A stretch of 40,623 nt of DNA from contig WFSL01000026.1 of the NCBI GenBank assembly GCA_015486015.1, positions 1 through 40,623 on the forward strand, given 5' to 3'. The translations under genes and the position numbers were made by a program. The DNA is from Aquificota bacterium. GTDB taxonomy: Bacteria > Thermosulfidibacterota > Thermosulfidibacteria > Thermosulfidibacterales > B14-G1. Shown piece after piece: positions 25,381 through 32,773 of this stretch. Position 1 is the stretch's first letter, and the number at the start of each line of letters is the position of its first letter. Below the pieces are notes generated by a model. The model saw only the letters and a program-made list of their open reading frames with translations, ran no database searches and had not been told where the DNA came from.

Positions 25381-27378
25381 ATGGAGTTTTGTTTGGTGTC
25401 CGAATACAAACCAGCGGGGGATCAGCCCCATGCCATTGAAGCCTTAGTGAGGAACCTCCAGGAGGGGGTACGCCACCAGACCCTCTTGGGGGTGACGGGC
25501 TCGGGCAAGACCTTCACCCTGGCCAACGTCATCGCCCGGGTGAACCGCCCTACCCTGGTCATCTCCCACAACAAGACCCTGGCCGCCCAGCTCTATTCGG
25601 AATTCAAGACCTTCTTTCCCGAAAACGCCGTGGAGTACTTCGTCTCCTACTACGACTACTACCAGCCCGAGGCCTACATTCCCCAACGGGACCTCTACAT
25701 AGAGAAGGACTGCTCCATCAACGACGACATAGACCGCATGCGCCACTCCGCCACCCGATCTCTTCTGGAGCGCCGGGATGTCATCATCGTAGCCTCCGTC
25801 TCCTGTATCTACGGCCTGGGCTCCCCCGAGGCCTACTACGGCATGGTCATCACCTTAGAGGTGGGGGACTCCCTGGAGCGCTCCTGGCTCACCCGAAAGC
25901 TGGCAGACATCCATTACACCAGAAACGACTACGACTTCCACCGGGGCACCTTCCGGGTGAGGGGAGACGTGGTGGAGGTCTTCCCCTCCCACACCCAAGA
26001 AGAGGCCCTGCGGATAGAGCTATGGGGAGACGAGATCGAGGCCCTCTACCTCTTCGATCCCCTCACAGGAGAGATCCTGGAAGAGCCCCAGAGATTCACC
26101 ATCTACCCCGCCACCCACTACGTCACTTGGGAGGAGATGCGGAAGAAGGCTATAGCCAGCATTAAGGCCGAGCTGGAGGCCCGAGTGAAGGAGCTCAGGG
26201 CCCAGGGGAAAGAGGTGGAGGCCCAGCGCCTGTGGCAACGCACCACCTTCGATCTGGAGATGATCCAGGAGATCGGCTACTGCAAGGGCATTGAGAACTA
26301 CTCCCGCCACCTTACGGGCAGAAAACCGGGAGAGCCGCCCCCTACCCTCATCGACTATCTGCCCAAGGACGCCCTGATCATCATAGACGAGTCCCATGTC
26401 ACTATCCCCCAGCTCAAGGGCATGGTGGAGGGCGACCGCTCCCGGAAAAAGAGCCTCATAGAATACGGCTTTCGCCTCCCCTCGGCCTACGACAACCGCC
26501 CCCTCACCTTCCAAGAATTCCAGGCTCGGGTGAACCAGGTCATCTATGTCTCGGCCACCCCCGGGGACTACGAGCTGGAAAAGAGCGGCCCTTACGTGGT
26601 GGAGCAGATCATCCGACCCACAGGCCTCATGGACCCAAAGATCGAGGTCCACCCCGCCCGCCACCAAGTGGACCACCTCTACGGGGAGATCAGGAAACGG
26701 GTGGAGAGGGGGGAGAGGGTCCTGGTCACCACCCTCACCAAGCGCATGGCCGAGGACCTATGCGACCACTATCAGCAGATGGGTCTCAAGGTCTGCTACC
26801 TCCACTCGGAGATAGACACCATCGAACGCACCCGAATCATCCGGGACCTGCGCTTGGGCAAGTATGATGTCCTCATCGGGGTCAACCTCTTAAGGGAGGG
26901 GCTGGACATGCCCGAGGTCTCCTTAGTGGCCATCCTGGACGCCGACCGGGAAGGGTTTTTGCGCTCTGAGCGCTCCCTCATCCAGACGGCGGGCCGGGCC
27001 GCCCGAAACGTCAACGGCACCGTCATCTTCTACGCCGACACCATCACCGAATCCATGGACAAAGCCATCAAAGAAACGGAACGCCGGCGCCGCATCCAGG
27101 AAGAGTACAACAGGAAGCACGGCATCACCCCCACCACCATCAAAAAGTCCATCCACCAGATCCTCACCTCCGTCTACGAGGCCGACTACTACACCGTGCC
27201 CCTGGTGGAGGAAGAAAGGCTCCCTTACAAGAACCCCAGAGAACTTGAGCGAGAGATCGCCCGCCTGGAAAAACAGATGAAATCTGCCGCCGATGCCCTG
27301 GAATTCGAAAAAGCCGCCCTCATCAGGGATGAAATCAAAGAGCTAAAGAAAGCCCTGGAAGAAGTCATGGCAGGGTGA
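25381..27378 (+). CDS. uvrB: UvrABC system protein B (excinuclease subunit)
   Basis: UvrB is the damage-verifying helicase-like subunit of nucleotide excision repair, working with UvrA and UvrC. The 665-residue product has all parts: Walker [11 protein letters not shown], the beta-hairpin region [23 protein letters not shown], Walker B IIDESH, the helicase motifs ([46 protein letters not shown]) and the C-terminal UVR domain ([18 protein letters not shown]) that contacts UvrC. The ATG has no clear ribosome-binding site. The gene is visibly richer in G and C, with GCC, CTC and ACC codons, than the genes on both sides. Confidence 0.98.
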   Translation: MEFCLVSEYKPAGDQPHAIEALVRNLQEGVRHQTLLGVTGSGKTFTLANVIARVNRPTLVISHNKTLAAQLYSEFKTFFPENAVEYFVSYYDYYQPEAYIPQRDLYIEKDCSINDDIDRMRHSATRSLLERRDVIIVASVSCIYGLGSPEAYYGMVITLEVGDSLERSWLTRKLADIHYTRNDYDFHRGTFRVRGDVVEVFPSHTQEEALRIELWGDEIEALYLFDPLTGEILEEPQRFTIYPATHYVTWEEMRKKAIASIKAELEARVKELRAQGKEVEAQRLWQRTTFDLEMIQEIGYCKGIENYSRHLTGRKPGEPPPTLIDYLPKDALIIIDESHVTIPQLKGMVEGDRSRKKSLIEYGFRLPSAYDNRPLTFQEFQARVNQVIYVSATPGDYELEKSGPYVVEQIIRPTGLMDPKIEVHPARHQVDHLYGEIRKRVERGERVLVTTLTKRMAEDLCDHYQQMGLKVCYLHSEIDTIERTRIIRDLRLGKYDVLIGVNLLREGLDMPEVSLVAILDADREGFLRSERSLIQTAGRAARNVNGTVIFYADTITESMDKAIKETERRRRIQEEYNRKHGITPTTIKKSIHQILTSVYEADYYTVPLVEEERLPYKNPRELEREIARLEKQMKSAADALEFEKAALIRDEIKELKKALEEVMAG

Positions 27379-27383
27379 AGGGC

Positions 27384-27487
27384 TTTACTATAACAGCGTG
27401 ATATCCAGGCTGATTTTCCTACGTAATTTCTCACATCGCCCCTTGACAGAAGCTCCTAAATATGAGAAGTTTCCAGCGAAGTTACGG
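27384..27487. repeat. Copy A of an imperfect repeat placed before hicBA; degenerate attC-like
   Basis: Positions 27384-27404 are identical to 31256-31276, and 27452-27465 (GCTCCTAAATATGA) match 31312-31325 with one difference; CTTGACA lies between them in both copies. The repeat starts six bases after the uvrB stop and stands directly before the first hicBA pair, as copy B does before the second. Copy A has the left box TATAAC and a possible right box GTTACGG, but its arms pair poorly, so an attC function is doubtful here. Confidence 0.45.
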
Positions 27488-27490
27488 CAA

Positions 27491-27496
27491 TATAAT
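27491..27496 (+). promoter_or_regulatory. Consensus -10 box before hicB
   Basis: TATAAT is a perfect -10 hexamer; the matching -35 region is weak. Transcription would begin near 27503, which favours translation from ATG 27526 with AGGAG at 27511-27515. Confidence 0.4.
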
Positions 27497-27525
27497 CAAT
27501 TATGGTAAAGAGGAGTAGTAAAAGA

Positions 27526-27750
27526 ATGGAAACAAAGCTTACAGCGGTGTTTGAGAAATCTCCGTATGGATACATCGGATACGTAGAAGAATTACCGGGG
27601 GTAAACACTCAAGGCAAAACATTGGAGGAGACAAAGAAGAATTTAATAGAAGCCATTAGACTTGTCTTAGAAGCAAACAGGCAAATCATGGAAGAAGAAC
27701 TCACGGGTAAAGAATTTACCAAGGAGGAGATTGGGGAAGTATTAGTTTGA
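27526..27750 (+). CDS. hicB: HicB-family antitoxin
   Basis: The 74-residue product is a HicB-type antitoxin: LTAVFEKSPYGYIGYVEELPGVNTQG forms the RNase H-like beta sheet and TLEETKKNLIEAIRLVLEAN the following helix. There is no separate C-terminal DNA-binding domain. ATG 27526 is preferred for its AGGAG site; ATG 27502 lies only six bases after the -10 box. The stop overlaps the TTG start of hicA (TTGA), so toxin translation depends on the antitoxin. HicB binds and inhibits HicA. Confidence 0.85.
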   Translation: METKLTAVFEKSPYGYIGYVEELPGVNTQGKTLEETKKNLIEAIRLVLEANRQIMEEELTGKEFTKEEIGEVLV

Positions 27751-27932
27751 AAAGGAATGACCTAATTCGCCACCTTGAGAAACACGGATGTGAGTTTTTA
27801 AGAGAAGGAGCAAATCATACAGTTTATGTAAATCGCAAAGAGAAAAAAGTAAGCACGATTCCCCGGCATAGAGAAATTGATGAAAACTTAGCAAAGAAAA
27901 TTTGTAAAGATTTAGGAATACCAAGACCATAA
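27747..27932 (+). CDS. hicA: HicA-family mRNA interferase toxin
   Basis: The 61-residue product is a HicA toxin, a double-stranded-RNA-binding-fold RNase that cuts mRNA. KRNDLIRHLEKHGCEFLREG is the N-terminal helix, H24 in ANHTVYVN is the expected catalytic histidine, and IPRHREIDENLAKKICKDLGI completes the fold. It is coupled to hicB through TTGA, with the antitoxin first. The TAA stop lies in CCATAAC, similar to the left box of attC sites. A short palindrome follows (TAACCTGAC/GTCAGTTA with an unpaired C, 27942-27975). Confidence 0.87.
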   Translation: MKRNDLIRHLEKHGCEFLREGANHTVYVNRKEKKVSTIPRHREIDENLAKKICKDLGIPRP

Positions 27933-28099
27933 CAAGACGCTTAACCTGACTGCTACTCCGCTTCTCGTCAGTTATTTCTCGCCAGTTACCTGAGGCAGCT
28001 CCAGGGTGTGGTGCTCCCCCTCCCTCCAACTCCAACTTGTCTTGTTCCTGGACCACTTTTCAGAGGGAGCAGGACAGATTAGTAAAGGTTGGATGCAAA

Positions 28100-28804
28100 T
28101 TATAAAAAGCCAAGAAAGTGGAGTAACACACCAATTATAATTAAGCCTACCCAAAAAAGGAGGCCGTGAATATATGATGTAATAAGAAGTACGGCTAGGC
28201 TTTTTCTGTCTATCAAAGGGGAATTGAATGGTGACAGCTTTCCATAAAACAAATAAGAATCCTTACCAGTATCTTCCACGACATAAATACCTATTGGAAT
28301 AATTGGGACGAAGAGAATGCAGAGCCAGGCCATCATTATATCTACATTGAATACTCTGCTCCACAACTTATTTTGATGTTCAATTGTCACTCTACGTTTA
28401 AGTGGCAAAAAACCTATAAGCATAATACCAACACCATTATAGGTTCGAAGTGGAGGATACCGCTTTGGAACAGAGATATTATAAAGTTTCCGAAATTCTC
28501 CTAAGAGGAGATACTGGACTTCTTCAGGCTGTTCAGAAACGGTTATAGGTTCTTCATCCTGCTTTACTTCTTTCCCTCTTTCTTCTTCTGATTCTGAGAT
28601 AAAAGACTTAACTTTGTCATACGTCCTCCGTTTCTCAGGATCGGAAAGAATTTGATAAGCTTCAGTTATCTCTATAAACTTGCTCTGAGCCATTTTATCT
28701 GGATTAACATCAGGATGGTATTTCTTAGCTAATGCTCGGTAAGCTTTCCTTATTTCTTCTTGAGTAGCGTTTGGGGTAACTCCAAGGATTTTGTAATAAT
28801 CCAT
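28100..28804 (-). CDS. Membrane-anchored J-domain (DnaJ-like) protein
   Basis: The 234-residue product has an N-terminal J domain (residues 1-66, [25 protein letters not shown] at 30-32, [14 protein letters not shown]), which stimulates DnaK-type ATPases. An acidic linker of about 25 residues follows, then a region with two or three membrane segments ([48 protein letters not shown]). It lacks the Gly/Phe, zinc and client-binding parts of DnaJ, so it probably recruits DnaK to a membrane site. It is the third gene after two small membrane proteins, with a 28-bp gap. The operon is more AT-rich than the housekeeping genes and lies in the accessory region. Confidence 0.85.
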   Translation of the reverse strand: MDYYKILGVTPNATQEEIRKAYRALAKKYHPDVNPDKMAQSKFIEITEAYQILSDPEKRRTYDKVKSFISESEEERGKEVKQDEEPITVSEQPEEVQYLLLGEFRKLYNISVPKRYPPLRTYNGVGIMLIGFLPLKRRVTIEHQNKLWSRVFNVDIMMAWLCILFVPIIPIGIYVVEDTGKDSYLFYGKLSPFNSPLIDRKSLAVLLITSYIHGLLFWVGLIIIGVLLHFLGFL

Positions 28805-28832
28805 ATTAACACTCAGTCTACTTTTAATGAAC

Positions 28833-29288
28833 TTATCTGTATTTAGATCCCGATCTAGCCAAAACTACAAAGAAAGGAATTGCCAAAACTATGGGCCCTA
28901 GAAAACTTATAAGTGCTGATAATACTATTGCATAGTACCATTCCATGCTGTAGTGCATAGTCAATATCATTGAGGCAATGAAGAAAATACATCCTAGTTT
29001 AATTAACGAAGTAGAAACAGAAAATAATTCCTCATTTGAAGGCTTAAAATTAACACTATCAAACGCTTCTTTGTAGCTTGGTTGTCCTTCCTTAAGCTCT
29101 CTAAAACTTTTCTCTTTGTGTAAAGAAGCTGCAATAATACCAAGCAGGAAGTCCATTACCAGCATTGAACCGCCTATAATCCAAGCTCTTTGTAGAAAAT
29201 AATAAACAGCAAGGGCGACAAATAGTAACCAGAGTGGCTTTAACACCATCCAATCAAACTTTGCACGCATGTTAGAACTTTTGTTCAT
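28833..29288 (-). CDS. Small membrane protein, unknown
   Basis: The 151-residue product has four predicted membrane segments ([73 protein letters not shown]) in two pairs, with a cytosolic-looking loop of about 45 residues between them. No family is recognised. It starts within the stop of the preceding gene (ATGA) and is followed by the J-domain gene, so the three products may form one membrane assembly. Confidence 0.7.
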   Translation of the reverse strand: MNKSSNMRAKFDWMVLKPLWLLFVALAVYYFLQRAWIIGGSMLVMDFLLGIIAASLHKEKSFRELKEGQPSYKEAFDSVNFKPSNEELFSVSTSLIKLGCIFFIASMILTMHYSMEWYYAIVLSALISFLGPIVLAIPFFVVLARSGSKYR

Positions 29289-29611
29289 TTCCTTACTAAA
29301 CTAAGTTCCTTCTCTCTTTTTTCCTTCTCCCATTTTGAAGCGATAAAAACCCCCACTATGACACTGAAAATCACTGCAGCCCATTCTACTAATATCTGAG
29401 TGAAACTTATTCTTACACCATAGGCTAGGGAAGAACGTTTAGGTTGAGGAGGAGAAAAAAAGAAATGATATCCAGCGGGCGTAGTCGAGTGTGTTCCTCT
29501 GAGACTAAAGGTGTACTCCCAAGGTGGAAAGGCACAAATCAGCAAAAATAATGCTAATCCTACAACAAGGACCTTAGTCACTGGTGATAGTGACTCCCAC
29601 CATTTACCCAT
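29285..29611 (-). CDS. Small membrane protein, unknown
   Basis: The 108-residue product has two predicted membrane segments (VLVVGLALFLLICAFPPW near residue 15 and IIVEWAAVIFSVIVGVFIA-like near residue 75), with a proline- and serine-rich loop of about 40 residues probably outside the membrane. The C-terminus is charged (KWEKEKREKE). No family is recognised. It is the first gene of the membrane/J-domain operon, with an AGGTGAGCG purine-rich site before the ATG. Confidence 0.65.
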   Translation of the reverse strand: MGKWWESLSPVTKVLVVGLALFLLICAFPPWEYTFSLRGTHSTTPAGYHFFFSPPQPKRSSLAYGVRISFTQILVEWAAVIFSVIVGVFIASKWEKEKREKELSLVRK

Positions 29612-29810
29612 TTTTCGCTCACCTGCTGAATTATCATTCGTGAGAAAGCCCCTGACCTAATGGAAAGCCGGACTTACGTTTTTAGTTAGGCATATTAACC
29701 CCACCATGTTGAACCCTCACTTTGACAAAGCCTAAAGGAATCTCTAGGCAGGCTTTATCCCATACACAGCCCATAGGTCAAGTCCCATTTCCCCTGAAAA
29801 GTCAGCTCCG

Positions 29811-29842
29811 GGTCTGCCATTGAATTTTATGGAAATGACAAT
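29811..29842. repeat. Dispersed direct repeat, copy 1
   Basis: This 32-base stretch (GGTCTGCCATTGAATT, then TGGAAATGACA) recurs at 34817-34849 with about four differences in the same orientation. The two copies lie about 5 kb apart, on either side of most of the toxin-antitoxin genes. Confidence 0.6.
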
Positions 29843-29945
29843 CATGAATCCAGGGGATAAGGTATGAATCTGGCAGGGGTGTGGCTATCGTGGCTGGAGG
29901 CTCCATTTGCTTGATCTAAACTAACACCCACCGACTTGATGAGGC

Positions 29946-29973
29946 TTGTGGTCTGGATCATAGGCTTTATAAT
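29946..29973 (+). promoter_or_regulatory. Promoter of the DUF433/DUF5615 pair
   Basis: TTGTGG (29946-29951), a 16-bp spacer and TATAAT (29968-29973) precede the gene at 29991, whose GGGAGG ribosome-binding site lies just after the predicted start of transcription. Confidence 0.45.
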
Positions 29974-29990
29974 AGACTGCGGGAGGTGCC

Positions 29991-30218
29991 ATGAGGAAAC
30001 TCACCAGAATAACAGTTGACCCCCATAGGATGGGGGGAGTTCCCTGCATAAGGGATACAAGAATCCCCGTCGCTACAGTTGTAGCCATGGTAGCGGACGG
30101 AATGTCCACAAGGGAAATTCTGGATGCCTACCCCGATCTTGAAGAGGAAGACATCAGAGAGGCCCTCCTTTTTGCCGCCGAGGCAGTAAGGGAGAGGGAA
30201 ATTCCGGTTACGGCGTGA
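29991..30218 (+). CDS. DUF433-family antitoxin
   Basis: The 75-residue product is a typical DUF433 protein: RITVDPHRMGGVPCIRDTRIPVATVVAMVADGMSTREILDAYPDL is the whole domain, with the GGxPxIxxTRIPV core. DUF433 proteins are HTH-like and pair with DUF5615 PIN-like proteins as antitoxins. A GGGAGG site precedes the ATG. The stop overlaps the GTG start of the next gene (GTGA), as expected for a toxin-antitoxin pair. Confidence 0.87.
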   Translation: MRKLTRITVDPHRMGGVPCIRDTRIPVATVVAMVADGMSTREILDAYPDLEEEDIREALLFAAEAVREREIPVTA

Positions 30219-30583
30219 GATTCCTGGTAGACAACGCTCTTTCTCCTATATTTTGCAAGGAGCTAAGCAAGGCTGGATACAACTCCGTGCATGTCAGGGA
30301 CGTGGGTCTACACAAAGCAAAGGATTCTGTTATCTTTGATTACGCCGCCAAAGAAGGTAGAGTAATTATCTCTGCAGACACTGATTTTGGAACAATCCTT
30401 GCTTCAAGGGGTAGTTCTAAGCCATCGGTAGTACTCTTTAGATCCTTGCACCCCAGGAAACCCACCGAACAGGCAAAGCTACTAATAAAGATTCTGCCTG
30501 AGATAAAAGAGGATCTTTTAAAAGGAAGCGTTGTGGTTATTGAGGATACGAGGATCAGGATAAGGCAGTTACCCATCCTTTAG
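30215..30583 (+). CDS. DUF5615 PIN-like toxin
   Basis: The 122-residue product is a DUF5615 protein, a short PIN-like nuclease. The acidic residues of the active site are visible in RFLVDNALSP (first Asp), HVRDVGLHKAKDSVIFDYA and VIISADTDFGTIL. It is coupled to the DUF433 gene by GTGA. PIN proteins cut RNA with metal ions; the target is unknown. The gene looks complete. Confidence 0.87.
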   Translation: MRFLVDNALSPIFCKELSKAGYNSVHVRDVGLHKAKDSVIFDYAAKEGRVIISADTDFGTILASRGSSKPSVVLFRSLHPRKPTEQAKLLIKILPEIKEDLLKGSVVVIEDTRIRIRQLPIL

Positions 30584-30807
30584 GGGCAACCTCTGGGGTC
30601 AGAGACTGTATTGACTGTCAACCTTAATTCCCTGGTACACAATATACCTTCCCACTCTTGTAGATCGCGTGGGCAATGAGCAAAAGCTTCATCGCTGCTG
30701 CGACCTTAATTAGCCCCCTCTGGCAGCTCTACTTTTGATCTGCAACAGCCTCCCAGGGAGTCCAGATCTTGCCCAATAACCGCTGCTCTCTGTCCATTAC
30801 CCTCTCC

Positions 30808-30836
30808 TTGACCCCCACTCCCACCGCCCTTATATT
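30808..30836 (+). promoter_or_regulatory. Promoter giving a leaderless MNT transcript
   Basis: TTGACC (30808-30813), a 17-bp spacer and TATATT (30831-30836) end seven bases before ATG 30844, so transcription should start at or one base before the ATG and no ribosome-binding site can be present. The same arrangement is copied at 33731-33759. Confidence 0.6.
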
Positions 30837-30843
30837 CCCAATC

Positions 30844-31179
30844 ATGAAGCAGTTAGAGCTCAGCAAGGAGGAAAAACTTGCCCTCGAGAAACTCAAAGGC
30901 TTCTTAACAGAGAACTCCGGAACTGCAAGGATCCTTATCTTCGGCTCCAAAGCAAAGGGCTATTCCGACGATGAGTCAGACCTGGATGTGCTGATTCTTC
31001 TGCCTCACAAAGTGGATAGGTTTACCAGAAAACGCGTCATACACGCCGTGTTCGACATCAACCTTGAACACGGAACCAACATAAGCTCCATAATCTACTC
31101 TCTGGAAGACTGGGAGCAAGGCCCCCTATCCATTCTGCCCTTCAGAGAAACAGTAGAGAAAGAAGGCGTGGTCATATGA
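30844..31179 (+). CDS. MNT-type minimal nucleotidyltransferase (antitoxin)
   Basis: The 111-residue product has the polymerase-beta-like nucleotidyltransferase core with GS at 34-35 and SDLD at 45-48 (FGSKAKGYSDDESDLDVLIL), then LEHGTNISSIIYS. MNT proteins partner with HEPN toxins and can inactivate them by nucleotide addition. ATG 30844 is used: the longer frame from 30769 runs through the promoter, and the paralogue at 33767 conserves this ATG and its upstream bases. Its stop overlaps an ATG that opens a HEPN-like frame broken after 24 residues, so this antitoxin may have lost its toxin. Confidence 0.85.
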   Translation: MKQLELSKEEKLALEKLKGFLTENSGTARILIFGSKAKGYSDDESDLDVLILLPHKVDRFTRKRVIHAVFDINLEHGTNISSIIYSLEDWEQGPLSILPFRETVEKEGVVI

Positions 31180-31250
31180 AGAACGACCGACTGAAAGGCC
31201 AAATCATCGAATACTGGCGAAAGAATCCTGAAAGAAGCCATTGGGGATAA
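31176..31250 (+). pseudogene. HEPN gene remnant after MNT
   Basis: An ATG overlapping the MNT stop (ATGA) opens a frame of 24 residues (MKNDRLKGQIIEYW, then RKNPERSHWG) that ends at TAA 31248. The position and start are those of a HEPN toxin gene, but the body of the domain is missing. The next bases are the left end of repeat copy B, as if the gene had been cut by insertion or deletion there. The HEPN identity rests on context, since too little sequence is left. Confidence 0.5.
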
Positions 31251-31255
31251 GGAGT

Positions 31256-31367
31256 TTTACTATAACAGCGTGATATTCCAGCAGATCTTTAGGGCACCTT
31301 CTTGACAAGGGGCTCCCAAATATGAAACATACCTACTCAGATCGCAGTAGTATATGATGCGTTATGC
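31256..31367. repeat. Copy B of the repeat before hicAB; attC-like imperfect palindrome
   Basis: The left end is identical to 27384-27404. The two arms pair: ATAAC (31262-31266) with GTTAT (31361-31365), GC with GC, ATAT with ATAT, GATCT (31284-31288) with AGATC (31339-31343), and TAGG (31290-31293) with CCTA (31332-31335). An A at 31283 is unpaired next to the GATCT block. The right end GTTATGC is one base off GTTRRRY. A length of about 108 bp falls in the range of long attC sites. Confidence 0.4.
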
Positions 31368-31394
31368 CAAAAATGTAAATGGGGTATAAAGTAA

Positions 31395-31595
31395 GTGAAA
31401 TTTAGCGAATTGGTGAGACTTCTTGAGAAGAATGGATTCAAAATTGTAAAGGAAAAAGGTTCGGTAAGATACTATGGAAAGCCCGAATGGGATAAATTAA
31501 TCCGTATTGACTATCATGGTTCAAAGGAAGTGCCAAAAGGCACATGTCATGCTATACTGAAAGCAGCAGGTATAGAGAAAAATAAAGGGGGGTAA
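31395..31595 (+). CDS. HicA-like protein lacking the catalytic histidine
   Basis: The 66-residue product aligns along its whole length with HicA toxins: KFSELVRLLEKNGFKIVKEKGS, then IRIDYHGSKEVPKGTCHAILKAAGI. The position of the catalytic histidine (GSH) is GSV, with valine at residue 24, while the intact HicA at 27747 has H24. It may be inactive, or belong to a variant that acts without this histidine. The GTG start has no strong ribosome-binding site. It is followed one base later by hicB, toxin first, the opposite order to the other pair. Confidence 0.8.
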   Translation: MKFSELVRLLEKNGFKIVKEKGSVRYYGKPEWDKLIRIDYHGSKEVPKGTCHAILKAAGIEKNKGG

Positions 31596-31596
31596 A

Positions 31597-31854
31597 ATGA
31601 TTGATTTAGAATATTCGCTGATTATCGAGGCAACGGAAGAACCTGACTATTTTGGATTTTATTCGCCAGACTTAGAAGGTTTTACTGGAATAGGACATTC
31701 AATAGAAGATTGTATGTATAAAGCAAAATGGGGGATGAAAGAACATGTAAGGCTATTAAAAGAAAGAGGACTACCTATTCCTCCTCGGAATCCGGATCCC
31801 AAAGTAATTATTCAGAACGAAGAAAAGGTGAAGAATAAACGGGCAGTAGCATAG
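31597..31854 (+). CDS. HicB-family antitoxin
   Basis: The 85-residue product is a HicB-type antitoxin: YSLIIEATEEPDYFGFYSPDLEGFTGIGHSIEDCMYKAKWGMKEHV is the HicB fold, followed by a proline-rich IPPRNPDP linker and a short charged tail. GGGGGG lies before the ATG. It follows the HicA-like gene directly. The stop is 22 bp before an attC-like site, so the pair has the form of a gene cassette. Confidence 0.83.
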   Translation: MIDLEYSLIIEATEEPDYFGFYSPDLEGFTGIGHSIEDCMYKAKWGMKEHVRLLKERGLPIPPRNPDPKVIIQNEEKVKNKRAVA

Positions 31855-31876
31855 CTCGTGAATAAACATAAGAACG

Positions 31877-31933
31877 ACATAACAACCCATTCCAGCGGAC
31901 GGCTAACGCCGCCGCTGAGCTTGGCCGTTAGGC
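31877..31933. repeat. attC-like recombination site 1
   Basis: The 57-bp palindrome begins with ACATAAC (R''-like) and ends with GTTAGGC, an exact GTTRRRY (R'). Inside, CAGCGG (31893-31898) pairs with CCGCTG (31912-31917) and CGGC (31900-31903) with GCCG (31908-31911) around the loop TAAC; A 31899 is left unpaired. Unpaired bases in an imperfect stem are the mark of integron attC sites. The same CAGCGG-plus-unpaired-A core recurs in site 2. Confidence 0.55.
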
Positions 31934-31942
31934 GCCGGGGTG

Positions 31943-31970
31943 TTCTGATTTTTCAGGCATATGCTAAAAT
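31943..31970 (+). promoter_or_regulatory. Possible promoter of the PIN gene
   Basis: TAAAAT (31965-31970) ends six bases before ATG 31977, with a weak -35 TTCTGA (31943-31948) 16 bp upstream. If used, the mRNA would begin at the ATG. The promoter lies inside the cassette, just after the attC-like site. Confidence 0.35.
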
Positions 31971-31976
31971 GGGAAC

Positions 31977-32417
31977 ATGAGAGTCTACCTGGACATGTGT
32001 GCCATTCAAAGGCCATTGGGTACGCCCACTCATTTGTGTATCACTTTGGAGGCTGAAGCGGTACTTGGAATCCTTGCTTTGTGTGAGCAAGGGGAAATCA
32101 AGGTGGTGTCTTCGGGTGCTCTGCTTTACGAAACGCGTCGGAACCCTCATCCTTTGCGTCGTGAGTATGCATTGGCCGTACTTGCCCAGGCGAAAGAGCA
32201 TTTGAAGATATCGCGTGAAGTGGAGGAACGGGCCAAATGGCTGGAAAGTCAAGGGATAAAGCCCTTGGATGCGTTGCACTTGGCCTTTGCGGGAGTAAGA
32301 AGCGTGGACTATTTCTGTACGGTGGATGATAAACTGCTGAAGAGAGCACGGCGGTTGAAGGGAGTGTCGGTAAAAGTGGTGACACCGATTGAATTGGTGG
32401 AGGAGATGGAGCGATGA
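31977..32417 (+). CDS. PIN-domain toxin (VapC-like)
   Basis: The 146-residue product is a PIN-domain RNase. Acidic residues of the active site occur in RVYLDMCAIQRP (first Asp), in the glutamate of SSGALLYETRR, in KPLDALHLAFA and in YFCTVDDKLLKRA. The length and the DMCAIQRP start fit the PIN proteins often found with a short downstream partner. There is no ribosome-binding site before the ATG. Its stop overlaps the ATG of the frameshifted partner (ATGA). Confidence 0.85.
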   Translation: MRVYLDMCAIQRPLGTPTHLCITLEAEAVLGILALCEQGEIKVVSSGALLYETRRNPHPLRREYALAVLAQAKEHLKISREVEERAKWLESQGIKPLDALHLAFAGVRSVDYFCTVDDKLLKRARRLKGVSVKVVTPIELVEEMER

Positions 32418-32655
32418 GGATGGAGACAAAGCCGTTAGTGGAGATCAACCAACAAGCCCTTCGGGTGTTGTATCGTGAGTTAGGGGTGGTGGATGCGGTA
32501 CGGTTTTTGCGGCAGTTTACGGTGGGTTTGGAGATTACACAGAGGAACGCGAGGCGCTTCTTGGTGGGAAGGGTTTAGGAGAGATTGTGACGGAGATGAA
32601 AGAGGAAGGTGAAGCGGGGATGGCTTCTGGTGAGCAGGGAGATGATCGGGCTTAA
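32414..32655 (+). pseudogene. Frameshifted partner (antitoxin-like) gene of the PIN toxin
   Basis: The ATG overlaps the PIN stop. The frame reads MRMETKPLVEINQQALRVLY, RELGVVDAVRFLRQFTVG and then changes character and stops at TAG 32575-32577. In the next frame the sequence continues as GDYTEEREALLGGKGLGEIV, TEMKEE to TAA 32653-32655. This fits a small-protein family with FxxQFxxGxGDYTEER that I recall beside PIN toxins. One lost base near 32528 explains the break. The TAA lies inside the left box of attC-like site 2. Confidence 0.6.
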
Positions 32656-32702
32656 CACGGCGTCCAGCGGACGCGGCTGCGCCGCTGACGCTATCGTTGG
32701 GT
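32650..32702. repeat. attC-like recombination site 2
   Basis: The 53-bp palindrome begins with GCTTAAC (exact RYYYAAC) and ends with GTTGGGT (exact GTTRRRY). Inside, GCGT (32660-32663) pairs with ACGC (32688-32691), CAGCGG (32665-32670) with CCGCTG (32682-32687) and CGC with GCG around GGCT. C 32664 and A 32671 are unpaired. The core matches site 1, including the unpaired A after CAGCGG. Confidence 0.6.
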
Positions 32703-32726
32703 TGCTGACTTCGCCGAAGAATTGGT

Positions 32727-32732
32727 TATAAT
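32727..32732 (+). promoter_or_regulatory. Consensus -10 box before the second MNT gene
   Basis: TATAAT lies 25 bp after the end of attC-like site 2 and 41 bp before ATG 32774. A weak TTGCTG is 19 bp upstream. It would give this cassette its own promoter. Confidence 0.35.
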
Positions 32733-32773
32733 GAAGGCAGAGAGTAAAGGCATGGAAACAATAGGAGAGATTA

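Larger units (their letters stand above)
29612..29990. other. Intergenic stretch without a gene
   Basis: I see no credible reading frame here. The stretch holds an isolated GTTAGGC (29685-29691) facing ACCTAAT (29655-29661), which is too close for a normal attC site. It also holds one copy of a dispersed repeat (29811-29842) and the promoter of the DUF433 gene (29946-29973). Confidence 0.5.

Noticed and set aside
26020-26676. Long open frame (218 codons) on the minus strand inside uvrB
   Set aside because: It is the complement of a GC-rich gene and its composition is unlike a real protein; uvrB is certain here.
27939-27977. GCTTAAC and GTTATTT palindrome after the first hicA as an attC site
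   Set aside because: The stem with one unpaired C is attractive, but the span of 39 bp is too short and the right box does not fit GTTRRRY.
29655-29691. ACCTAAT and GTTAGGC as a further attC site
   Set aside because: The boxes are only 37 bp apart, the left one is off consensus, and there is no inner stem.
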